Of a DNA stretch of 64,000 nucleotides, positions 57,220 through 64,000 are shown piece after piece. The translations under genes and the position numbers were made by a program. How positions within the stretch are numbered: position 1 is the first letter of the stretch; each line of letters opens with the position of its first letter. The stretch comes from Sphingomonadaceae bacterium (lineage in GTDB: Bacteria > Pseudomonadota > Alphaproteobacteria > Sphingomonadales > Sphingomonadaceae): the NCBI GenBank assembly GCA_027533105.1, contig JAPZTW010000009.1, forward strand, positions 186,001 to 250,000, given 5' to 3'. The notes beneath the pieces are model-generated. The model had not been told where the DNA came from and made no database searches. It worked only from the letters and a program-made list of their open reading frames with translations.

Positions 57220-57301
57220 TGCGGGCGAAGGGACTCGAACCCCCACATCTTGCGATACTGGTACCTAAAACCAGCGCGTCTACCAATTCCGCCACGCCCG
57301 C
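57220..57301 (-). tRNA. tRNA-Leu (anticodon TAG)
   Basis: Minus strand GCGGGCGTGGCGGAATTGGTAGACGCGCTGGTTTTAGGTACCAGTATCGCAAGATGTGGGGGTTCGAGTCCCTTCGCCCGCA. Confidence 0.95.
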
Positions 57302-57378
57302 TTGCCGACGAAGCCGATCCAGGATCGCCTGAATCAAGCGGTGGCCCTTAGTGGCCCCCGCGCCAAAGGGCAAGCGCG

Positions 57379-59277
57379 CTAGCCGCCGAAAAAGCCAAGC
57401 AGGCGCGCCATCAGGCCTGCTTGGGCCGTCGCGGGCTTCGCCGCGGCCACCGGCACCGGGCAATCGAGGCACAGCGCCTGGGCGCCGCGCGCCTCGAACA
57501 GGCGGGCCAGATCGTTCAGCACCCGGTCGATTCCCGCCTGCTGCCGGGCCGCGACCAGGCCGGTCAGGTCCATCCCAGCCGCCGGCGCATCGGCATCTTC
57601 ATTGCCGCGCAACTGCTCGATCAGCGAGGCATAGGGATCCTCGTCCTGACCATAGAACGCGGGGTGCCACTCATCGCCCAGCTTGGCGCGCTGCGCGGCA
57701 TCGGCCAGCGCCTCGTTGAGGCCGCCGAACGCGTCGACCAGCCCCTTCTGCCGCGCGGTGCCGCCATCCCAGGCGCGCCCTTCGGCAAAGGTCTCAACCT
57801 CGGCCGGGCTGCGCTTGCGCGATTGCGCGACCAGGCCAACGAAACGGCCATAGTTCTGCTCGATATTGGCCTGGATCATCGCCTTCACTTCCGGCGTCAG
57901 CCCGGTGAGTAGGTCAGGCTGGCCCGACAGCGGGGTGGAGCGAACCCCATCCGCCTTCACGCCATAATCGGCCAGAGCGCGCTCGAACGTGGGGATCATG
58001 GCAAAGATGCCGATCGAGCCGGTGATCGTGCCGGGTTCGGCAAAGATCCGGTCAGCCGGGGTCGACACCCAATAGCCGCCGCTTGCCGCCAGGTTGGCCA
58101 TCGAGACCACCACCGGACGCGCGCCACTCTCCTTGGTGCCGGCCTTGAAGCGATTGAGCGCGGTGCGGATTTCCTCCGATCCCATCACCGAACCGCCGGG
58201 CGAATCGACCCGCAGCACCAGAGCCTTGGCGCCATCGGCATTGGCCTGGTCGATCAGCTTGGCAATGCGGGTGCCACCGGCCGTGCCGGGGCCCGCCTTG
58301 CCGTCAACGATCTCGCCCGCGACGTTGACGACGGCAATCGCCGCCCCATCGGCATCTTCAGGGTGCGCTGCCAGCAGGGCAGCCGGCTTGGTGTGGGCAA
58401 AGCCCAACGGCGAATCGTCGAGCGGATCGGGGCCGACCAGCGCCCGCAGGCGGGCATGGAAATCGGCCTGGGTCCCCAGCTTGTCGACGAGGCCGGCGGC
58501 CAGCGCGGCCTTGGCCGCGTCACCCTGGCTCGCCTTGAGCCAGCCCACCGGATCGTTCGTGACGCGGGCCAGATCGGCTTTCGGGCGGGCAGCCTTCACG
58601 TGCGCCTGCCAGTCTTCCCAGATTGCCGAGACCAGCGCGCCACGCGCCTCCTTCGAGGCGGGCGAGGCCTGGCTCTGGACATAGGGTTCAACGAAATCCT
58701 TGTAGGTGCCGACCTTGAAGACGTGCGGGGTCACCTTGAAGCGGGCCAGCGCCTCGCCATAGTAGAGCCGCATCCCGCCCGGCCCCATCACGAAGGCCCC
58801 GCCCAGCGGATCGACCCAGACCTCGCTGGCATGGGCCGCCAGCAGCAGGCCATCGTCGGCATAGGCATGGGCAAAGGCCACCACCGGCTTGTTCGCCTTG
58901 CGGACCTTGTCGATCGCCGCACCGACATCCTGCAAGGTCACCTGCCCGCCGCCCATGAAGCGCGACAGATCAAGCGCGACCGCCTTGATCCGCTCGTCCT
59001 CGGCCGCCGCCTCCAGCGTGCGGATCACGTCCCGCGCGCGGTGCTCCTTGACCGGCGCATCGCCCGCCATGAGCAGCTCGAACGGATCGACCTTGGCCGG
59101 TTCCTCGACCACGGTGCCGTCCAGCTTCAGCAAAAGCGCCCCGTCGCGCACCTGGCCGGGCGAAGGCCGCGCTGTCAGCGCCGCGTACAGCGCGATGAAG
59201 AACAGCAGCATGAACAACAGCACCAGGCCATCCTTGATGCCGACCAGCAGGGCCCAGACTTTGCGCGCGAAGATCAT
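57379..59277 (-). CDS. sppA: Signal peptide peptidase SppA, 67K type
   Basis: [72 protein letters not shown]-terminal TM; tandem S49 domains. Confidence 0.93.
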   Translation of the reverse strand: MIFARKVWALLVGIKDGLVLLFMLLFFIALYAALTARPSPGQVRDGALLLKLDGTVVEEPAKVDPFELLMAGDAPVKEHRARDVIRTLEAAAEDERIKAVALDLSRFMGGGQVTLQDVGAAIDKVRKANKPVVAFAHAYADDGLLLAAHASEVWVDPLGGAFVMGPGGMRLYYGEALARFKVTPHVFKVGTYKDFVEPYVQSQASPASKEARGALVSAIWEDWQAHVKAARPKADLARVTNDPVGWLKASQGDAAKAALAAGLVDKLGTQADFHARLRALVGPDPLDDSPLGFAHTKPAALLAAHPEDADGAAIAVVNVAGEIVDGKAGPGTAGGTRIAKLIDQANADGAKALVLRVDSPGGSVMGSEEIRTALNRFKAGTKESGARPVVVSMANLAASGGYWVSTPADRIFAEPGTITGSIGIFAMIPTFERALADYGVKADGVRSTPLSGQPDLLTGLTPEVKAMIQANIEQNYGRFVGLVAQSRKRSPAEVETFAEGRAWDGGTARQKGLVDAFGGLNEALADAAQRAKLGDEWHPAFYGQDEDPYASLIEQLRGNEDADAPAAGMDLTGLVAARQQAGIDRVLNDLARLFEARGAQALCLDCPVPVAAAKPATAQAGLMARLLGFFGG

Positions 59278-59416
59278 CCAGCGGATTCCCGTGATTATAC
59301 CCAGTCCGGCGATAGGAACATCGCCCGGCAAAAGCGAGTCCGCCTTCGATCAAGGGGTGACAGCAACCGTCCAGCGCTTGCCACCTTGCCGCAAGGCAGC
59401 TAGGGGACTGGCTTCA

Positions 59417-60409
59417 ATGACATCGCCAGAACCAACCGCCGCGGGCCGCTATCCAGCCGGTTCCGCCGCCTTCCCGCACCGCGACCTGACGGGGCTGGCC
59501 GGCCTTGCCCCGTGGGAGATCCTGTTCCTGCTCGATGAGGCGGAGCAATGGGTCGATCTGAACCGCCAGCCGCACAAGCGGGATGACCGGCTGGCTGGGC
59601 TGACGATCATCAACGCCTTCTTCGAGAACAGCACCCGCACGCTGCTGTCGTTCGAGATCGCGGGCAAACGGCTGGGGGCCGACGTGGTCAACATGCACGC
59701 CGCCCAATCGAGCGTGAAGAAGGGCGAAACGCTGATCGACACGGCAATGACGCTGAACGCGATGCGCGCCGATGCGATCGTGATCCGCCATGCCAGTTCG
59801 GGCGCGGTGCGGCTGATCGCCGACAAGGTGGACTGCCCGGTCCTCAACGCCGGGGACGGCCAGCACGAACACCCCACACAAGGGCTGCTCGACGCCCTGA
59901 CCATCCGCCGCGCGAAGGGCGACTTCGGCAAGCTCACCGTCACGATCTGCGGCGACATCCTGCACAGCCGGGTCGCGCGATCGAACATCCACTGCCTGAC
60001 CACGCTGGGCGCGGACGTTCGCGTCTGCGCTCCGCCCGCGCTGATGCCGGTCGGGATCGAGGCGATGAAGGTTACCCCGTTTCACGATTTCGACGCCGCG
60101 CTGGACGGCGCTGATGTGGTCATGATGCTGCGGCTGCAGCAGGAACGGATGAGCGGTCAATTCATCCCCTCCCCGCGCGAATACCGCCACCTCTATGGTC
60201 TGACGCTGGAACGGCTGGGCAAGGCCAAGCCCGATGCCCTGGTGATGCATCCCGGCCCGATGAACCGTGGGATCGAAATCGACAGCACCGTGGCTGACCT
60301 CGCCGGGCGCTCGGCCATCACCACCCAGGTCGAAATGGGCGTGGCGATCCGCATGGCCTGCCTCGACGTACTGACCCGCCGGGCGCGCGGTGTGGAGGGC
60401 TGGGCATGA
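59417..60409 (+). CDS. pyrB: Aspartate carbamoyltransferase catalytic subunit
   Basis: [74 protein letters not shown]. Confidence 0.96.
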   Translation: MTSPEPTAAGRYPAGSAAFPHRDLTGLAGLAPWEILFLLDEAEQWVDLNRQPHKRDDRLAGLTIINAFFENSTRTLLSFEIAGKRLGADVVNMHAAQSSVKKGETLIDTAMTLNAMRADAIVIRHASSGAVRLIADKVDCPVLNAGDGQHEHPTQGLLDALTIRRAKGDFGKLTVTICGDILHSRVARSNIHCLTTLGADVRVCAPPALMPVGIEAMKVTPFHDFDAALDGADVVMMLRLQQERMSGQFIPSPREYRHLYGLTLERLGKAKPDALVMHPGPMNRGIEIDSTVADLAGRSAITTQVEMGVAIRMACLDVLTRRARGVEGWA

Positions 60410-61638
60410 GCACCCCCTCTCCCATCACCATTACCAATGGCCGCCTTGTCCTGCCGCACGGGGAGCCTGCGAAGGGCGCGCTGCGCTGTGTCGATGGCAA
60501 GATCACCGCGATCGGCGATGTCGTCCCCCAGGATGGCGACCGGGTGATCGACGCCCGGGGCGCGCTTATTGCGCCCGGCCTGGTCGACCTGGGCGTCTTC
60601 GCGATCGACAAGCCGGCCTTCCATTTCGGCGGGATCACCCGCGCCGCGCTGATGCCCGACCAGGGCGTAGTGCTCGACAAGCCATCGGCGGTGCGCTTTG
60701 CCGCGCAATCGGGCAAGCCAGACCTGTGGGTCCACCCGCTGGCCGCCGCCACGAAAGGGCTGGATGGCGCGGACCTCGCCGAACTGGCGCTGATGCGCGA
60801 TGCGGGCGCGCGGGCCGTGGCCACCGGGCGGCGCTGGATTGCCGACAGCGGCACGATGCACCGCCTGCTGTCCTATTGCGCCATGCTGGGGCTGGTGGTT
60901 GTCAGCCATGCCGAGGACGCCGGTCTGACTGGCGCTGCCGTGGCGACCGCTGGCGAAATGGCAACGCGGCTGGGCCTGCCCTCCGCCCCGGCCGAGGCCG
61001 AGGCGCTGGCCGTGGCGCGCGATATTGCCCTGGCCGAACTGACCGGCGCCCGCTTGCATTTCCGCCAGGTGACGACCGGCAAGGCGCTTGACCTGATCCG
61101 CGCCGCCAAGGCCCGCGGGGTGGCGGTAACCGCCGGGGTCACACCCGCTCATGCCCTGCTGTCCGATGTGGCGATTGGCGATTTCCGGACCTTTACCCGC
61201 CTGTCTCCGCCGCTGCGCGCCGAGGCTGACCGGCAAGCCGTGCTGGCAGCGCTAGCCGACGGGACGATCGACGTGATCGCATCGGGCCATGATCCGCGTG
61301 GGCCAGAGGACAAGCGCCTGCCCTTTGCCGATGCCGAGCCGGGAATGGCCGGGGCCGAGACGCTGTTGCCGCTAACGCTGGGGCTGGTCCGCGATGGCCT
61401 GATCGACACGGCGCGCGCCTTTGCCCTGCTGGCTGCCAATCCCGCAGCCCTGCTGGGCGTAAACGCCGGGGTGCTGGCGGTCGGCACGGAAGCCGACATT
61501 GCCCTGATCGACCCGGACAAGCCGTGGGTGGTCGATTCGGACAAGATGGCGGCCACTGCCGGCAATACGCCCTTCGACAAGCAGGGCGTTCAGGGCCGCG
61601 CCCTGGCCCTGTTCAAGGGCGGCGCACAGGTCGCCTGA
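60406..61638 (+). CDS. Dihydroorotase-like protein, probably catalytically inactive (PyrC'-type)
   Basis: Amidohydrolase fold ending [63 protein letters not shown] overlap with pyrB; metal-site motifs altered (see findings). Confidence 0.88.
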   Translation: MSTPSPITITNGRLVLPHGEPAKGALRCVDGKITAIGDVVPQDGDRVIDARGALIAPGLVDLGVFAIDKPAFHFGGITRAALMPDQGVVLDKPSAVRFAAQSGKPDLWVHPLAAATKGLDGADLAELALMRDAGARAVATGRRWIADSGTMHRLLSYCAMLGLVVVSHAEDAGLTGAAVATAGEMATRLGLPSAPAEAEALAVARDIALAELTGARLHFRQVTTGKALDLIRAAKARGVAVTAGVTPAHALLSDVAIGDFRTFTRLSPPLRAEADRQAVLAALADGTIDVIASGHDPRGPEDKRLPFADAEPGMAGAETLLPLTLGLVRDGLIDTARAFALLAANPAALLGVNAGVLAVGTEADIALIDPDKPWVVDSDKMAATAGNTPFDKQGVQGRALALFKGGAQVA

Positions 61639-61703
61639 CGGCAAAGGCCCTGCTCCGCCAATGGCGCAGCAGGGCCCCTCGATTTCCGAATTGCCGCTCG
61701 CGC

Positions 61704-63167
61704 TTAGCGCTTGCGGGCCATTGCCGGTCCGGCCACGCCCGCCTTGGGCGCAGCAGGCTTGGGAGCCGCCGCCTTGGCCTGGGCCAGCATCGGCGCATTG
61801 GCCGCGCGGGTGCCGGGCACGCCCGTGCTGGTGGCATAGGCAAAGCAGGCCATGCCGCGCGCCTTGACCGTGCCGCACAGGCTGCGCGCGCCCTGGCTGC
61901 CGTTGAGGCCAGCCGCGGCGACGCGGTAATAGGTCTTGCCACGCACCTGAGCCTTGGTGATCGTCATCCGGTACTTGCGCAGTTCCGGATTCTTCGCGGT
62001 GTAGATGCCCCAGGCGCGGCGGGCGCCCTGCTCCGTGAAGAAGCTCGCCAGCTGGACGCGGTGCGTATCGGCGGCGACCGGCTGGCCGGCATGGGTCGAA
62101 GAAGCGGCCGGAGCAGCGGCCACCCGCAGGCGGGCCGGCGCTGCCGCGCGGGACTGGCGGACCGGCAGCGGCTGGACCACCGGGACCGAAACGAAGTTCT
62201 GGACGAAGCGCGGCGCGCTGGCCGACGGCGCCACGGGCGCAGCCTCAACCGGGGCAGCGGCAACGACCGCGACCGGTTCGACCGGCTTGGCCCCAACCGG
62301 AGCATAGCTGGCCAGCGCAGCGGCCGGCTCTGCCGCAGGCAGTTCGGCAACCGGCTGGACCGGCGTAGCCGCAGCAACCTGCGGAACGTCGCGAACCGCG
62401 GCGGACTCGACCGCCAGCTGTTCGGCAGCCGGGCTGGCGTTCAGCGCCAGCCGGGTCGGCTGGCCCGGATCGCTGCGCAGCGGAGCCTTGATCAGCCCGG
62501 CCACGCGGACCTGAAAGTCTTCAGGACGGGCCTGGGCCGCCCATTCGCTGATCCGGGCGTCCATCTGATCGGCCGGAACGTCCTGGCTCATCATGATCCG
62601 CGCTTCGCGCCAGCGGCCATCGAGCGCATAGGAATAGGCCAGGTTCTGGCGCAGCTTCGGCGTGTTTTCGCCGCCGCGCAGGGCATCGGCCAGGATCGCG
62701 CTGCCGCGGGCCGGCTCACCGGCCAGCGCCAGGGCCAGGCCCAGGTCAGCCACCGGGATCGCATCGCGCCAATCATCGAGGATCGCCACCGCATCGCGGT
62801 TACGACCCGCGCCGACATAGGCCAGCGACAGGCCCAGCGCGGTCCGCGAACTGGTATCGCCCAGCTTCATGGCATCGTCGAAAGTGGTTGCGGCCGAGGC
62901 GAAGCGCCCCGCCTTTAGATAGGCATGAGCCAGCAGCGCCCGATAGGCCGGTTCGCGCGGGCTGGCCGCCACGACCGATTCGGCCAGGCTGATCGCCTTG
63001 TCGACCTGTCCCTTGGCCAGAGCGGCCTGGGCGGCAGCGGCGGTCTTGTCGGGAGTCGGCCGGGCGACGACCTGGTCGGAAAAACCCGATCCGGCCACGA
63101 TTGCCAGCGCAATTGCCCCGGTCAGGCCCAGCGAGAGAAGCTTGGTGCGGTTGGTCTTGGCGGTCAT
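61704..63167 (-). CDS. TPR and SPOR-domain exported protein
   Basis: Signal anchor/peptide, TPR-like repeats KAISLAESVVAASPREPAYRALLAHAYLKAGRFASAATTFDDAMKLG, Ala/Pro-rich linker, C-terminal SPOR-like HRVQLASFFTEQGARRAWGIYTAKNPELRKYRMTITKAQVRGKTYYRVAAAGL. Confidence 0.82.
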   Translation of the reverse strand: MTAKTNRTKLLSLGLTGAIALAIVAGSGFSDQVVARPTPDKTAAAAQAALAKGQVDKAISLAESVVAASPREPAYRALLAHAYLKAGRFASAATTFDDAMKLGDTSSRTALGLSLAYVGAGRNRDAVAILDDWRDAIPVADLGLALALAGEPARGSAILADALRGGENTPKLRQNLAYSYALDGRWREARIMMSQDVPADQMDARISEWAAQARPEDFQVRVAGLIKAPLRSDPGQPTRLALNASPAAEQLAVESAAVRDVPQVAAATPVQPVAELPAAEPAAALASYAPVGAKPVEPVAVVAAAPVEAAPVAPSASAPRFVQNFVSVPVVQPLPVRQSRAAAPARLRVAAAPAASSTHAGQPVAADTHRVQLASFFTEQGARRAWGIYTAKNPELRKYRMTITKAQVRGKTYYRVAAAGLNGSQGARSLCGTVKARGMACFAYATSTGVPGTRAANAPMLAQAKAAAPKPAAPKAGVAGPAMARKR

Positions 63168-63186
63168 CGGGAATCTCCCCTTTTCG

Positions 63187-63825
63187 CTAAAGCTGGCTGT
63201 CGGCCCGCGCGAGCTGCGCGGCGAGATCGTTTACGTCCGGCAATTCATCGAGCAGGCGATCGAGTGCTTCGGTAACCAGCTGCTGCGCGCTGCGGTTGCG
63301 GATGGCGCATGCGAGGCGCAGCTTGAGGTGACGATCGGCATCGACCCGCAGGGTGAAGGCCGCACGGCGTCCGCTGGCCAGGGCCGAGCGCCGCTTGGTC
63401 CCCGAGCGCTCGGCGGCAACGGCCAGCGGCTTGGCCTTGGCCTGAGGCTGGGGCTGTGTCTGGGGCTGGGGGCGAACCTTTTCGCGCACGATCGCCGCGA
63501 CTTCGGCCTGCTGGCGAACCACCTCAGGCACCTCGGCCGCAGCAGGCACCGCCGCTTCCGGCGTAATCGGCACGACCTGAGCCACGGGCAGAGCTGCCGG
63601 TTCGGCGCCATGCAGCTGATGGTGGACCGCGTCGGGCGCGACGGGATCGTGATCCTCGCCCATATCGTTCCAGCCGAGATCGTCCGACCAGCTCATGTCC
63701 TGGATCTGGCGGGCCAGCGCATCGGGCGCGACTGCACCCAGTTGCGGACGCATCGCCGGACGGGCCGCACCCTTGCGGGCAAGCAGCGACGGCGAAAGCG
63801 AGGCCAGAGGTTTTGCTTCGGTCAT
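63187..63825 (-). CDS. Hypothetical protein with C-terminal ribbon-helix-helix-like segment
   Basis: Low-complexity Pro/Gln/Ala N-terminal half, C-terminal RAAFTLRVDADRHLKLRLACAIRNRSAQQLVTEALDRLLDELP; ATG at 63825. Confidence 0.65.
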   Translation of the reverse strand: MTEAKPLASLSPSLLARKGAARPAMRPQLGAVAPDALARQIQDMSWSDDLGWNDMGEDHDPVAPDAVHHQLHGAEPAALPVAQVVPITPEAAVPAAAEVPEVVRQQAEVAAIVREKVRPQPQTQPQPQAKAKPLAVAAERSGTKRRSALASGRRAAFTLRVDADRHLKLRLACAIRNRSAQQLVTEALDRLLDELPDVNDLAAQLARADSQL

Positions 63826-63845
63826 ATGCCCCCCGCTCCCAGTCC

Positions 63846-64000
63846 TCAGGAACCGGCCACGCGGCGGCCGAAGCCACCGGCGGGACGTCCGGCGCCGGGC
63901 AGCATCGAAACCGTGCTGGGCGCTGCGAAGACAGTGCGGCGGAAGTTCTTTTCGAGCCGGTCGGAGATATAGCTCCACAGCGCGACCACTTCCTGGGACG
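63846..64000 (-). CDS. 3' end of an unidentified CDS (runs off window end)
   Basis: Open frame translating ...SQEVVALWSYISDRLEKNFRRTVFAAPSTVSMLPGAGRPAGGFGRRVAGS*; no internal stop in 150 nt. Confidence 0.5.
   Translation of the reverse strand, partial: SQEVVALWSYISDRLEKNFRRTVFAAPSTVSMLPGAGRPAGGFGRRVAGS

Overview
The 64 kb window looks like a chromosomal segment of a high-GC alphaproteobacterium, probably Sphingomonadales (three large TonB-dependent receptors, a LinKLMN-like Mla/MCE transporter, ChpT, FzlA-like GST, TorF-family porin). This lineage call is inferred from gene content only. Most of the window is housekeeping: flagellar genes (fliR-flhB-fliD-fliS), valS, queE, rpoH, clpX/clpP/tig, rnpB, pyrB/pyrC', two tRNA-Leu, ugd, nhaA, mtgA, sppA. 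The most unusual locus is about 7776-11910. It is a tightly coupled three-gene operon: (1) a TIR-TM-TPR protein with the NADase-type glutamate motif, (2) a predicted Tat/lipobox lipoprotein of unknown family, and (3) a TPR-like protein with a SLOG-type Rossmann segment and a degenerate class III cyclase-like tail. It lies next to a Crp/Fnr regulator and a tRNA-Leu. TIR plus SLOG in one operon resembles the Thoeris logic (TIR-made NAD-derived signal, SLOG sensor) in a different architecture, so it is the best candidate for an undescribed system. Other points: a pseudo-dihydroorotase overlapping pyrB, a compact NfrB/NfrA-like pair, a perfect 31-bp hairpin repeat, a palindromic repeat family present both downstream of valS and inside RNase P RNA, an interrupted tig-clpP-clpX locus, a flagellar-locus receiver-like regulator with altered acidic residues, and several operator-like palindromes or direct repeats. 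No CRISPR array, rRNA, transposase or integrase was recognised. All calls come from reading sequence and translations; no database search was run.
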